Source: Angiostrongylus vasorum | Taxonomy: Eukaryota; Nematoda; Chromadorea; Rhabditida; Metastrongylidae | Assembly: GCA_018806985.1 (NCBI GenBank) | Contig: JADANN010000319.1 | Coordinates: 1-64,000, forward strand | DNA: 64,000 bases | Direction of reading: 5' to 3' | Shown here: in pieces, positions 21,803 to 33,945 of the stretch | Numbering within the stretch: position 1 is the stretch's first letter | Layout of the letters: the number at the start of each line of letters is the position of its first letter | Notes under the pieces: model-generated | Seen by the model: the letters and a program-made list of their open reading frames with translations, nothing else | Told to the model about the DNA's origin: nothing | Databases searched by the model: none | Position numbers and translations under genes: made by a program

Positions 21803-22192
21803 CCTCCAAATGGTTTACCGCCTCATCGTGGATAGAAAGTGTTCCTGGGTGTCGGGCTGCAAAATATAGCGGTGGGATTCATCTCCCGACAGTTTCTCCG
21901 AAGCTGGGAACGAGTCCGGTGTTTCCGCCAGGAAGCCCAGCTAAGAGTAAGCCAATACCAGGATCCACCAACGCCCTGGTATTGAACTAGTCGAATGGTC
22001 GCAAATCTTCCTCGGATTCACAAGGGCGGCCACTTGCTATGGTGGTGACGACCTGGGGCTGACCTTGACCTGGCTTACCTCGGGGGTCCACGGAACCACG
22101 ATGGCTAAACCTGCAAAACTCCGAGAAATGTAGATTATGCTGGGGCCTGCATAGCCAATGAGGACGGGCCGTCCAAATATCCAAGTAAGTAA
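21803..22192 (+). mobile_element. SINE-C copy 3
   Basis: Same landmarks as copy 2; the 3' end reads ATATCCAAGTAAGTAAGT, the clearest version of the short tandem tail. Confidence 0.85.
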
Positions 22193-22871
22193 GTATTTAT
22201 GGTTGATGTTGCTAATCTGGTTGTAAATGAGACCAACAAAAACAACGACACAGAAAAAGACCACTCGTGTGGAGCAAAACTGCCGAAGACATGAAAAAAT
22301 TCTCCGGTCTGTGACTTTAGAACAGAACTGCTTGATCGACAGTGAGATGATTACCGGTGTGGCAGTTTGGCCTTGCGGAAAATGTGCTGTTGGATGTTAT
22401 GCACAAGGTACATCATATCACACTAGTAGGATTATTGACGTTCTCAATGGGAATTTCCATGAAGTCTATGGAAATCTATGGAAAGCAAGAAAGTGTGAGC
22501 ACATGATGCCGTTTAGGTGGAGATAGCATTATAGTACCACATCCCACCTAAAAAGTATAATCACGGAATCAGGTTATCCAAATTGTGCGCAATAGGTGGG
22601 CTACAGGTTCTGAATCCTTTTCCGAAGCAGAGGTTCGACTACGTCGATAGTGATGAAGCTCTCGAGCAGTTTACTGAATAAAGGAAGAAATCTGTAGACC
22701 AGTAACTAAAAAGTGGGTGTCGCACTCCACAAGCTTAAAGCCATTCAGCAAAAATTTGAAGAAATGACGGTCCATGACATAATGAAGTAAAGGAAGTTTA
22801 ATGATGTGGAAGTGGATCTTTTTTTCATCTTGTCATTCGAATGCGTTTGGTCTCAAAAAAATCTTTTCTAA
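22193..22871. other. no supported gene
   Basis: A 99-codon plus ORF (22227-22526) contains a Cys cluster (WPCGKCAVGCYAQ) before a possible donor CAAG|GTACAT. No acceptor or partner exon was found. Confidence 0.3.
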
Positions 22872-23252
22872 GATACTTGATACTTGAATGGCACGACCTC
22901 ACTGGTTGTGCGAGCCCCAGCATAATCTCCATTTTTTGGAGTTTTGCCGGTTTAGCCATTGTGACGTCCTAGAATCCCGAAATCAGCTTGGCCAAAGTAG
23001 CCCCAGATCGTCACGACTACAGGCAGTCGCAGCCCTTGTTGATCAGAGGGAGATTTACCACCATGCGATTTTGATACCAGGACGGTGGTGGATCTTGGTA
23101 TTGGTTCACTCCTAGCTAAGCTTGCTGATGGAAACGCTGGACTCCTTCTCAGCTTTGGTGACGCTGCCAAGTGGATGAATCCCCCCGCTGTACCTCGCAG
23201 CCAGCCACTCAGGAACACCTCCCTAGCCACGATGAGGCGGTACATCATTGGG
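22872..23252 (-). mobile_element. SINE-C copy 4
   Basis: Reverse orientation: the tail (TACTTGATACTTGAATGG on plus) is at the low coordinate and the GCGGTA... head at about 23240. Confidence 0.85.
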
Positions 23253-23399
23253 AAGCTTTTCTAAGAATATGCACAAAATTGGCTGTACACTCGCCAACAC
23301 AGACAGACTTTTTGTTGCGTTACCTACACACTAGACGAGGGATTCGCAGTAGGATTGAACGAAAACCACCTTCGACTCCATCGAAAAACAGTTCTCCCC

Positions 23400-23695
23400 G
23401 GTTTTTTTTCTTTGATTATTTGTTTTGTATTACACGAGCCGTCTTCACATCTACTGCGCAGATAGAGCACGTCTTGCATTCGATTCCTTTCCTCGCGTCC
23501 GTGTCTTTGTGTGCTGTCTTTGAATGCTGGTGTATTCGACTTTCCCTCTTGTCTTAAAATTGTCGGGCTAAAGCGTTCCCATTTAGACTGCAGAGAGTGA
23601 ACTCCTTTTAGATAAGCACCAATTTTCCGACCCCCAAAAGGGTGAGAGGCTCGGTGAGCCGTCAGCGTAATGAACGGGTCAGTACCATTTTGGAC
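23400..23695 (-). mobile_element. SINE-B copy 3 (head truncated)
   Basis: T-rich tail at 23400, then GCCGTCTTCACATCTACTGCGCAG, and the central block AGCACCAATTTTCCGACC at about 23620. The tRNA-like head is mostly lost. Confidence 0.65.
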
Positions 23696-24186
23696 TATAA
23701 AATGCGGAAAACAGGTTTAATCGTTTTATTCCAAGAACAGTATCTGTGCTAGTGAAGCTACCATGTAGAAAGCGTTAGAAAACATGTGAGAGAAAGCGAC
23801 AGTAAAGAAAACGAATCGAGGTCAATGCGCACTGTCCCGAATTCACCATGCTTGAATAATTTCTTACGTCGTGCATCACCAATTTGATGTGCTACCAAAA
23901 GCGCCACGATGTCACGTAAACAGATTGCGTCAGAAAACTGGTTGCAACTAAACTTTACCAGTGTATTTGCGCAAATTATTTTACTATCACTGCTACCGTC
24001 TGAAGGTTCTTATCGTCTCTGATGTTTTCGAAGGAAAAACTATCATGGTACGCGAAACCTGAAGGAATTCAATGTGAAGACGAACTTTCTGTCTTTTTTG
24101 TATGCCCAGTACCTTCATTATACTGTTGTTTTCGATTAAACTTGCCAATCGCCGTCTTGCTTCGTTAGATTAACCACAAAGTAGTT
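23696..24186. other. spacer, nothing seen
   Basis: No exon or repeat recognised. Confidence 0.35.
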
Positions 24187-24470
24187 TAAACGATAAAGGA
24201 TTAGGAGTTTGGCGTTAGTCAATCCCTGAGAGATACACCATGCATTCGAGTCCGTTCTTAGCACCGTATACGTGATTGAAAACATATATGATCCAAATAA
24301 TAACTTGTCGAGATCTATGGGCCTATCAAGTTGGTGCTTTTTCAATCACTGGAACGTATATGCTGACCCTAGAGGAACGGTAAGCTTGGTGGATATGAGG
24401 CGCGGGATCAAACTAACGTCCAAATGTGGGTTGCAGAGCACCCGTAACCACTGCGCTAGACGCCTCCCTA
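24187..24470 (-). mobile_element. SINE-A copy 7
   Basis: Diverged but complete layout: head side CCACTGCGCTAGACGCC, tail side AAACGATAAAGGATTAGG. Confidence 0.7.
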
Positions 24471-24548
24471 TGTAATAATATAAGGCAGAAAATAATGCTA
24501 CATCGTTAGATAAATCGACTGAATTCTCGAGTTTAAATTGCCGTTTAG

Positions 24549-24748
24549 ATCATCACCGGCTTCCTCGCCATGAAGGTGATGTCAACACAACAAATCAAAC
24601 TATTCAAGATGCTTATCGAAGAAAGCGAGAAGTAAATGTGTTTGTACCGTTGGCAAGTTTTTCACCTCACCATTATTACAATGTTCTTCGACTTAGTAAT
24701 AATAATAATAATCCACTGAAAAGTAAATTAAAACAACAAAGAAAATAA
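24549..24748 (+). CDS. candidate terminal exon, Asn-rich basic protein
   Basis: The acceptor GCCGTTTAG is followed in phase 1 by HHRLPRHEGDVN..., DAYRRKREVNVFVPL, SPHHYYNVLRL, a run of six Asn, then a Lys-rich end and TAA. An AATAAAAG polyadenylation-like sequence overlaps the stop. It would be the 3' end of a plus-strand gene facing the minus-strand zinc-finger gene. Family not recognised. Confidence 0.45.
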
Positions 24749-25629
24749 AAGAAAAGGAAAGAAAAGAAGAAAAAACTTCGTGAAAAGCAACAACGAAGGC
24801 TAAAGTAGTAAGTGAATAAGTAACAGATTCGCTATCAAACCGTGTTTGGAATGTGATAAATCCTGAGCACACAAAATATTATCTACATTGCTCAATATGG
24901 AAAGCGAGTAATCGAAGTGAACAACTCCGGCTGAGATATATTGCCATAAAGCCGTAATTATAGTTATGCAATCAAATGTTACTTAAAATAACTTAAAATA
25001 ACAGCGGAAAGAATCTACAACTAACATAACTGGTAGAAATCACAATCACAACCTAACCGTGGAAATTCGCGTGGGAAAACAACTATGTGACGGACTTGGT
25101 CCTCTTCTAGACACTTCGGCACTGGTTAAGTAAATCAGTCAACTATCAATAACGAAAAGACTAAAAGATACCATTGCAAACTGCCAGTTCTCTGGAAATC
25201 ATCGGAAGTTGGGAGTGATGGGAATCTAACAAGTCGTCATCTCGCAAGCCCATTGATAATGAACACCTTGACAAGACAGCTCGACGCCATATGCCTGCAC
25301 AGTTGGTGACGACGTGACGAGCAGGCAAGGCTTAGTCGTCTTATGAGGGCAACATTACAATAGGCGTGTGCGATCACGATTCGGCTAAGGATTTCATTAC
25401 AGGCGACCATAGTTGGCTAATCAATTACAAGACTATTGGTACACTAGCAATATTCATCCCATCATGCATTTCTTTTTGAATAAGAGAGAGGCAATTGCAT
25501 CTACCGATTTACGTTTCCTCTGAAAAAGAAAAGAACAAAGATCACAAACATCGTTTTTGAACCTGAGTGTTCAGTTAACAACACGGGGGATTTTCATGCT
25601 CAACTCATCAAAACGCATGCACAAAATAG
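24749..25629. other. convergent intergenic spacer, nothing seen
   Basis: A/G-rich start (3' flank) then ordinary sequence; no exon or repeat recognised. Confidence 0.4.
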
Positions 25630-26030
25630 TAGTTACTTACTTGAATACTTGGTACTTGAATGACCCGTCCTCACTGGTTGTGTGGGCCCCCAGCATAACC
25701 TCCACTTTTCGGAAATTTGCTGATTAAGCCATTGTGGTTCTCTGGAATCCCGAGGTCAGCTTGGCCCAAGTCTGCCCCAGGTCTTCACCACCACGGGGGC
25801 AGTCTCAGTATTTGTGGATCAGAGGGAGATTTGCCACCATGCGACTTTGATACCAGGACGGTGGTGGATACTGGTATTGGTCTGCTCTTAGCTTGGCTTC
25901 CTGATGGAAACGCCGGACTCCTTCTCAGCTTGGGAGACCCTGCCGAGGGGACGAATCGCCCCGCTGTACATCGCAGTCCGACACCACCAAGGAACACCTC
26001 CCAGCCACGATGAGGCGGTAAAGCGCTGGG
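25630..26030 (-). mobile_element. SINE-C copy 5
   Basis: Reverse orientation, well preserved (TGGTATTGGT, GGGGCGATTCGTCCCC region). It ends 30 bp beyond the last zinc-finger gene exon, so it lies in its 3' UTR or flank. Confidence 0.85.
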
Positions 26031-26059
26031 AGGAAATAGTAATTAGAGAGCCTGAAATT

Positions 26060-26158
26060 CTAACACAAAATACTTACTGTAGATGGAGGTGCAATATCAT
26101 TGGCGATAGGACTGCTTTCCTTTGAGCTATTCGTCGGTGAGGAATCAGTCTCGGTCAC
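26060..26158 (-). CDS. last exon of zinc-finger gene
   Basis: After acceptor TGCATTCCAG it reads in phase 0 VTETDSSPTNSSKESSP... and then either runs to TAG at 26060-26062 (...PPSTVSILC) or uses a GTAAGTA donor at 26077. The Ser/Thr-rich acidic tail is typical of a disordered activation or interaction region. Confidence 0.55.
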   Translation of the reverse strand: MTETDSSPTNSSKESSPIANDIAPPSTVSILC

Positions 26159-26446
26159 CTGGAATGCACCACTGAAACTTTTCCGTAATTGGTCGTGAAA
26201 AATTCGAACATGGTTTCGTAGCATTTGAAAAAGGGATGAGCGTTCAATTTCCAAAAGAGCGGAGATACACGAAGATTCCAAAACGAAACTCAGAAAAATC
26301 TTGATAAAAATATGAACGCGAAAAGTAGCCTTACATTGAAGATTTCCTCTAATCAGTTTGACATATTCTAAGACATTCCTCTTAGTTCAAAAAAATTTGG
26401 GAATATACCATATCTAATTATCTTTAATGATAATAGTTAAACGGAC

Positions 26447-26617
26447 CTCTTCGCCGGAAGCAATGCCAGATTCGGGTCCACTCAATACAACATCGTTTTC
26501 TGTTTTCACATTTAACTCGGAAAACTCAATGTTGTTGTTGTTGTTGTTGTTATTGTTGTTTACGACACTTTTACCCTGGCTGTTCGGTTTCTCGTCGATT
26601 GACGTCGATGGAGTCAT
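26447..26617 (-). CDS. exon of zinc-finger gene with poly-Asn tract
   Basis: Acceptor ATGTTTTAG then phase 0 MTPSTSIDEKP..., ten Asn coded by a CAA-type trinucleotide run, and IEFSELNVKTENDV... The IEFSEL...VKTE stretch resembles a sumoylation site (VKTE, psi-K-x-E). The donor GAAGAG|GTCCGT is weak; without it the frame ends at a stop at 26414, giving an alternative C terminus. Confidence 0.55.
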
Positions 26618-27734
26618 CTAAAACATAAGACTTTTCATACAAAACAGACATCGACCACTTCTTCAGCAAAAGCCAAGCAATGATTTGAAAAAAGCAAGCG
26701 AACCCTTTCTATTAAACAAAATATCAAGATTGTGGACATTCGTTTGAAAAAACGACTCCTCATGCTAACTCTCTTTCTCAATTTAAAACCAACGTATGTA
26801 CACGAAACCAGTAACCATCTGTCCGCTTTTTATAATTTACTACCTACCTTGACCTTAACAAGATTGGAAAAACGAGAAGGAAACAGTCATACGAATTCCA
26901 ATTCCTTATCGTTCACATTGTCATGTACATTGTAGTTCTTCGAATGGCTTACAACACCAACACTTACCGAACCCATTGCCCTTGGGCCACGACAAATCCC
27001 AGCTAAAGCATCCAGATTGTTGAATATGAATTGTTGAGCGTGATATTACAGATTACAACTACCTTGAATTAGTAGGGAAGAGAATAACGAACGCCCAACC
27101 CACTTCACTCCACTTCACTCCACTTCCCTCCTTTCTTCGACCTTACCAGTCTTCTTTGGACCATTCCAGTGATGTCGAAATTCGAAATGGCTGCTAGAGA
27201 TTCTTAACGTTTACAGCATCAGGAAACTAGGTGAAGAAATGTGTAACTTCGAGTTCCGATAGGGTTTTAAAACCAGAGTTATTACAACAATAGCAACAGG
27301 TCAGTCACGTGGTGCACTGAGGAGGACAACTGCGGAACATAGTGGTAACCGGTTTGAATTCCGTTAAGTATTTCATGAACATCTGATCGTTTGTTCAAAA
27401 AGAGTTGACTCTTCATGAAAATCGTGAGTGGTTGACGTTCACCGTGTGTTTCAGGCGGAAGGAACATTTGAGTCATTCTTACATACAGCCATAATTATTA
27501 AATAGGAACGAGTAGACAGTCTCAATTTTCTCATTAATTTCCGATCATACCATTTTTCCACCGCGAAAAGAGTAAAGTCGCTTCCCATAAATAATACTTG
27601 GATCTACAATCGAGAAAGCGCTGTTAAACAAGCCGCAACGTTGTTTGTTTCCTATTCAAATTTCCATCAAAGATTTACCTCACCACGGCTGGTGATGCTC
27701 CAGTCCTCAAACTTATGTGCAGTGAGAGTAATTC
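26618..27734 (-). other. zinc-finger gene intron, nothing seen
   Basis: Contains a short CACTTC tandem near 27100; no exon recognised. Confidence 0.4.
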
Positions 27735-27900
27735 TTTTCAGCAGAATCCCCTAAGTTGACAAGGATTTCTATATTTCCATAATAAAGGCCATCTAAAAGC
27801 AAACCAATACTAAGAAATACCAGTGTTCTGAAAAAAAACTGGTCGCAAAACCGGCAAACCTCTACTAGCCCAGAAAGACCAGCGGCTTCCTGTGAAATAA
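27735..27900 (+). mobile_element. SINE-C relic (copy 8)
   Basis: Diverged match to the middle of the family (CTAAAAGCAAACCAATAC, ACCAGTGTTCTG, CTGGTCGCAAAACC). Confidence 0.45.
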
Positions 27901-30390
27901 ATCGTTTCCTGATCCTTCCGTGACCTTGGGAATGAAGTTGTATGGAAATTTTAGTAGGGCTTGCCCGATTTCCATACCGATCCTCAGATTTCAGATCAAA
28001 TCCACTTCCTACTCAATCCTTCTTTTCCATTACCTTAGGAAGAGAAGTAGCTTTCCAAAGAATTGGGTATTTACGACTCTTAAAGAACAATTCGCTATAC
28101 AAATAAAATCAGTGAAAGAGATCGAGCCTAATTCCAGAAGACTGTTGAGCCATGCGGCATCGCAAGGGAACACCGAAAAATCCATTCTCTTGTTGTTTAA
28201 GAATAACCAGGCTTTTTATACAAAGCATAACAAGGCCAGCAAACATCTGATGAATATGAGGCTTATTCTGAAATGTGACTTCAGTTAACAACGGTAATAG
28301 CCTCTTTTCGTTTCGTTGGAATTTTTCCTGATCCTAGTACGATATGACCACTTTTCATTGATCAAGTTCCGAGACATCTTCCCGTTTTTGGGGGTTCTGA
28401 AACATTTTTTAATGGCCACGATAAAGTTGAGAAAAAACGTCGCTTCCTGTTTACTTAACGAGTAATCGTAGACACTTCTTAGTCAACATTCGAGCACTAG
28501 TTAGATTTGTAAAATCTGTATATACGCATATGTTCACTCAAATGTGCCTTTCTGCACTTGCATTGTATGAACACTGACATCATTTCAGCATCGCCTCCAA
28601 TAAAGAAGTATCGAGGGATAAGCTACCAAAAAGTACACATAACCCTCCACACTAAAGTCGAGTGACCCATGTTTATGTTGCCTTCGTCAAAACAAGATAA
28701 GAAAGAAATAAAATGAAAGTCATACGATAACTACAAAGTCTTTCGGGTCCCTCGAACGAGCTGAACTCACTGGACGGAACTGCAGCGGAACAAAAAAAGA
28801 ATTGAGTTTGCTAGGGCATTTCTAAAGTATGCGATGACTAACAGTATCATAGATAATATGGATGATTCAGACAGCGTGCCACTGCAATTTTCTGCACTCA
28901 TATTTTCAGAACCGGTTATATTTCTTCCACTGCTGTATATAACAGTCTCAGCTCTCACAATGAACAAGTTATGTACCATTTACATTAATCCGATAATTGG
29001 AAATGTTTTTAGTGCGAAGGATCGCCTCAACAGGTCTGTTTTTCAAAAATTGTTAGAAGGTCTCTCATAATACACTGACAACGTATTTCCGCTTGTCTAA
29101 CTGCGGTGTCCGACAGAATTCCACTTTCAGCAAGGCCACACGGGATAAAAAGCTCAATTTTCAAACGAAACTAAAGATTCACATAGGATTAAAAGAATGT
29201 GACAGTGACAATTTCTAGTGATAAAGTGGTAAAAAATCACACTCGGATACGATGAGCAACGGATATTTGTGATCAGGATCTAGGAAAGCCTTTGTCCCTC
29301 CACGTCAGGTTTGCAATGACCTATTGCACACATTTTAATGATAAGTAGATAAGAATCAGTACACTGGTGCATGGTCTCTCTGTACCAAACACTGAACGGT
29401 ATAACAACTATCGAGAACCACCGTATTCCCAAAATGTGCAGTTTTCTTTTCAAACTTCCTGAGTAAAGAACATGTGCTTCAACGGTGTTTATCATCGACA
29501 TTTCGTTAAGCAAGCCTGCTTGACACTAGAATACCACTATTTTTTGTATGGGATTTTATCACTACCAATTAGCAAACGTTGGCGCCCACTACAAGCTAAA
29601 TTATTGCATCAACAAAAGAATAAACAAAGGAAGCCGATCTGAGGATATCCGTGGACAACTGAGAATGATAACGAGAGGCTACTATTATGTGACAGGTAGG
29701 ACCAGCTGGACATAATAAAAAAAAAGTTAATTTTTTCAATGGGAAATAATCAAACCACATATCGATCACCATCACAGAACCGTTTTCAATAAAGTGAAAT
29801 ATAAGGTTAGATCAAGTGAGAAATTGCGGGCTACACAACTCAGTGCTAAAACTATAACAGCCAAGGTACTATGAGTTGGCGACCTTTACTAGTTTGCGCT
29901 GCGAAAAAAAGTCATACCAGTAATAAGAGGTATAAGAAGGAATCGTTGACCAGCGGAGATCGAACTGCTTTTTTCTTTTTAGCTTTTTAAAGCGACTGGG
30001 ATGACCTTCAATGCTATTGTTTGGCCTTTTGCTTAATGTGTACACGAAGTGAATGGACAACAAAGAGTTCTACAAAGCAGGATAAATGCTGACCGATCGA
30101 TAATTGCGGAAACTGCGTTCTAAATGCATAATAAAGACACAGAAACTAACGTGGGCAATAAATAGCATCAATTCTTACGAGCAGATGTAAATCGCTGCGA
30201 AAGCTTCCAGCTTCTTCTTGCCCGAATTGCATGGATGACTTCTCTTTTACTATTTACTTGTAGTTTAACAGTTCTTAAAAACTTTTGACGACAAGCAATT
30301 AGTGCCGCATTATTAGTAAGGCCTGGGCTATTTTATACATTTCCAAGAGATTGTGTTTGCTACCAGTTCTGTAAAATCTCTACTTTCTTC
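27901..30390 (-). other. large intron of zinc-finger gene, no supported exon
   Basis: ORFs at 27920-28288 and 28834-29070 (+) were checked. The latter has hydrophobic segments but no splice sites or family. No repeats recognised apart from flanking ones. Confidence 0.35.
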
Positions 30391-30692
30391 TATAATGCTG
30401 AGATATTTGCAAAACTCCGGACCGCAGGTGTCTGCGGTGGGGGAACAGAACGCGCTATTGTCCTTTCCGGGGAGTAACCCGTTGATCACGTAGCTGAGAG
30501 ACAGGCGAAACGAAGGACACGCATGGTGTGGTGGTGAACGCGTTACTCCCCAGAAAGGACAATAGCGCGTTCATTCCCCACCGCAGACGCTTGCGATCCG
30601 AAGTTTTCCAAATATCTCAGAATTATAGAAGTAATATTTCGCAACATACCATGCCGTTAAAAAAGAATAGGCAGTAAATAAAAAGGTTAAGA
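30391..30692. mobile_element. foldback D4
   Basis: Inverted arms (GATATTTGCAAAACTCCGG... at 30401 and ...CCAAATATCTC at 30617) around the shared tRNA-like segment; right terminal GGCAGTAAATAAAAAGG. Confidence 0.8.
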
Positions 30693-31490
30693 TTGTGATT
30701 ATCTCTACTTTCTCCTAGCTGTTAAGTCCATTGTAAAAAAATGACCATATGCTAATAGAAATATAATAGCGCTATAAAAACCGCAGCTCAGTGTTTGTCA
30801 AATAGTTTCCTATCCCATCTGAAATTAATTCCAAAGCAGTTATAGTAATTTGAAGCCAGAATGAGGAATTAATGTCTTATGTACACTTGGCCACAAGCAA
30901 CAATGAAAGATGGTCTGTTATAGATTAAAAAAATACTTAAATAGTTAAGAAAAATATGAAGTTTAGGAAAGTTTTTAGCACCTCAGTTTCTCCAATTCCA
31001 ATGTGTCCATGGTGTAGTAGGGGCAAGAGAGTTGGATTATTCAGTAGAAAAGCACTCAACCAATCGGCCGACACCGTCACTTGAGAAGGAGATTGCGACT
31101 GCGCCTAAATGCATTCAAGACACCGTATAGAGTCTGTTATTTACTATGTTACGTGAAGCTTGAATAACTGTGGATTTTATGGTAGAATCTGAACCATAAT
31201 CCTGAGCCAACAAAATTTTCTCATAAATAAAGGCATGATTAACTTGTGGTATATTGGTACACGTAGGATAGGGGCACAAACGAATCCATTGGCTTAGGTC
31301 TCCCTATCCAATAACCATCACATAGATGCCATTTCAATACGGGAATATTATCTGCTTCACCATTAGGTGAAATCAATTCACAGTACTAGAATGTTTACTA
31401 CTTTTTAGACGCTTTTTCTAGCTCGAATTCATCGACAAGGGCAACTGAACTATGTAAAAAATAAAAAGGAATACAAACGCTTTTACTTAC
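30693..31490 (-). other. intron sequence, nothing seen
   Basis: AT-rich; no exon or repeat recognised. Confidence 0.35.
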
Positions 31491-31615
31491 ATTCAACAGT
31501 TGCCCGAACATCAACTGAGCTGCAGTGTTGTTGTCGTCTTTCTTTCGCGGCACAGTTTTTGGAGGTCTTGGCGACACGTGTTCATCACCGCGAAGTTCAG
31601 CCTGCGACAGTGAAC
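31491..31615 (-). CDS. exon of zinc-finger gene
   Basis: Consensus acceptor (TGTTTCAG) and donor (AAT|GTAAGT). Reads in phase 1 after the previous exon: GSLSQAELRGDE..., PRPPKTVPRKK (a basic, Pro-rich nuclear-localisation-like patch) and AAQLMFGQLLN. Exon length 125 nt preserves frame to the next exon. Confidence 0.75.
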
Positions 31616-32654
31616 CTGAAACATTAGGCTCATATTTTAATCAGTAATGAAATCAGTAGATGCAACATAAACCGAATCGTCAATAGAATTATCAGCTGTG
31701 TCCCACAAATCACCACCTCAACTAAGGCATTTTTTTTCCCTAAGCGAAGAATTGATAATTTTTCAATGAACTTATACCTTTCTAGAAATAGCGTTACTCG
31801 CATCTTCACATCATTTCACACTCTTGGAAATCATAGGGGTGCATCTCTGAAGCCGACTATGACTCTTGAACGATTTCTCGCATCTGTCTTATAGAATTCG
31901 GGGAGCATTTCTTCAACAAATTGAGGGGACCAGGTCGAGTGAGGGATCTCGAGCAGGTTGGTGATGACGTTACGAATCACGTCTCTCACTGTAGAATAGG
32001 GAACTGGACGAAGTTCAAAAACGAGTGTGCTCTGTGTTCGCAGATGGATTCAGAAGACATTCACTACGTTCGGACTGACCTATGCCTTCGCACATGACCT
32101 GCCACAGGTTGATTCCCAGAAATATTCCCACACAACGATGAAACGGTTGAGCATTGTGGGATACCTTTCATGTACATGTAACAACACCATCATGTAACAT
32201 GCAATAGCAAACATAATTCTAATGATATATTTGTGTACACTGGAACTGTACAGGCACATAGATTTCGCCAAGCCTGGCATGAAGGGATTGCAAGGTATAT
32301 GGAGGCACTTCAATGCTGCATGGAACAAATGAAATACGAGAGAGTGTGACAAGTTAGCGTGATGTAGCCAGCCTATAAATCGAACTGATTGAAGTACTAG
32401 TGGCTAATCTCCGACATGAACAGTAAGAACAAAAAAGGTGCAGACCTTACTGGTTCCCGCTCGAGTCACTTGATAAGTATCGGGGTAGAGGTGATAGAAA
32501 TGATTTCATCCCACTCTTGTTTTCGTACAGTCGGTTACATTCAGTGTTGCCAAAAAACTAACACCATTTACCAACTGTTGGTCACGAATTTACGTCGTAC
32601 AGATAAAACCACGGCCTTTCAACATTGAAAACACGTGAAAAAAAAATATCATAC
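31616..32654 (-). other. intron sequence, nothing seen
   Basis: A 90-codon minus ORF at 32080-32352 has no splice support. No repeat recognised. Confidence 0.35.
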
Positions 32655-32739
32655 CAGGTGGCCTGCTGCTGATTGCGATGGCCTTAGCGTCTCCTGGTTG
32701 CCCTGTACGCATCATGCTGTTATTGTGAGCGTGTAGCTC
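32655..32739 (-). CDS. exon of zinc-finger gene (end of third finger)
   Basis: Acceptor AAGTTTCAG, donor CCTG|GTATGA. Reads ELHAHNNSMMRTGQP..., completing the C-x2-C finger begun in the previous exon (CGCC ... LHAHNNS). Phase 0 in, phase 1 out, both agreeing with neighbours. Confidence 0.75.
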
Positions 32740-32807
32740 CTGAAACTTTTCCAGCATTCATATAAGCAGGAATTTCCATCAAAATGCTGAAGAAAAACTA
32801 AATGTTT

Positions 32808-33083
32808 TATGGAGTGTCTCTCAGTGTTGATCAAGCCCTTAAGGATGCAGCATGTAGGTGACTCCATAAAGGATAGTAGAATTGAGTGGAAGCATAAATA
32901 GCCTATACAATGACTTAGGGGAGTCCATCAACCTCTCATCCAGTGCTCTTATCCTCTCAGATATGTCTGATAACAATCTTTCGCCCACGGCGAAATGGAG
33001 AGTTTGGTTCGATTGAGCGGGATCGAACCAAGGTCCCATTTGTGCATTACAAGGCCCTCTTTACCAATATGCTACACACACCC
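32808..33083 (-). mobile_element. SINE-A copy 8 (in zinc-finger gene intron)
   Basis: Diverged copy; GTGTTGATCAAGCCC on the tail side and CAATATGCTACACACACCC on the head side. Same strand as the host gene. Confidence 0.65.
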
Positions 33084-33137
33084 GAGCTCATACGAACAAG
33101 TTATCACTACTGCAATATTGACTAGTTAGAAGAGTAC

Positions 33138-33232
33138 TTTTTTATCGGGAAAAGTCCAATTGCAGCAGCCACAGGTGAAAACTCGATTAATGGCATGATG
33201 TACGCCCATGTGACGACGAACGGTCTCGTGTG
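33138..33232 (-). CDS. exon of zinc-finger gene (fingers 2 and 3)
   Basis: Acceptor TCGTTTCAG, donor AAAAAA|GTACTC. Reads HETVRRHMGVHHAIN, the His half of finger 2, then FTCGCCNWTFPDKK, the Cys half of finger 3. Length 95 nt keeps phase on both sides. Confidence 0.8.
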
Positions 33233-33337
33233 CTGAAACGAGAACAAAATCAATAAGAATTATGAATAATACTCTTATAGAAATTCGACCTTTCTCAGAT
33301 GAAAACGCACGAGAGGGAAATGAAAAACGCAACGCAC

Positions 33338-33457
33338 CGGGAATTTTCGCATCACAAAGTTGACAATGCTGATCATCGCCGTGGAAATTCAGGCGATGTC
33401 GATTAAGCGACGCTGCATGACAAAACGTTTTACCACAGTGACCACAAAGAAACTCGC
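33338..33457 (-). CDS. exon of zinc-finger gene (C2H2 fingers 1 and 2)
   Basis: Acceptor TATCTTTACAG, donor CCCG|GTGCGT. Reads GEFLCGHCGKTF...SLNRHRLNFH, a textbook C2H2 finger (C-x2-C-x12-H-x4-H), then CQLCDAKIP, the Cys half of finger 2. C2H2 fingers bind DNA, so this is a likely nuclear transcription factor. I cannot assign it to a named nematode gene. Confidence 0.85.
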
Positions 33458-33493
33458 CTGTAAAGATACGGTTTTTCTTAAGGTAGAATAACT

Positions 33494-33878
33494 GAAACCT
33501 CCCAACGGTTTACCGCCCGCCTCATCGTGGCTGGGAGGTGTTCCTGGGTGTCGGACTGCGATGTACAGCGAGGGGATTCATCCACCGCCAGGCTCTTCCA
33601 AGCCGACGAGTCCGGCGTTTCCACCAGGAAGCCTAGCTAAGAATAAACCAATACCAGGATGCACCACCGTTCTGGTATCAAACTAGTCGCATAGTGGCAA
33701 ATCTTCCTCTGATCCACAAAGGGGGCAACCACCTATAGTGGTGACGATCTGGGGCCACTTTGGCCAGGCTGATTTCGGGACAATGGCTAAACCAGCAAAA
33801 CTCAAAAAAATGGAGATTATGCTAAGGGCTCGCACAACCAGTGAGGACGGGCCGTCCAGGTGTCCAAGTGTCCAAGAA
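33494..33878 (+). mobile_element. SINE-C copy 6 (in intron)
   Basis: Near-complete copy beginning CCTCCCAACGG and ending GGGCCGTCCAGGTGTCC, antisense to the host gene. Confidence 0.85.
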
Positions 33879-33887
33879 TAATCTTAA

Positions 33888-33945
33888 CCTTTTTTATTTA
33901 CTGCCTATTCTTCTTAATGGCAGGGTGTGCTGCGAAATGTAGAAA
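33888..33945 (+). mobile_element. foldback D5 (solo terminal segment)
   Basis: Only the family terminus remains: TTTTTTATTTACTGCC, TTAATGGCAGGG and GCGAAATGTAG, directly after SINE-C copy 6. Confidence 0.65.

Noticed and set aside
28834..29070. 78-codon ORF with hydrophobic segments in the zinc-finger gene intron
   Set aside because: No splice sites, no family, and an overlapping open frame on the other strand.
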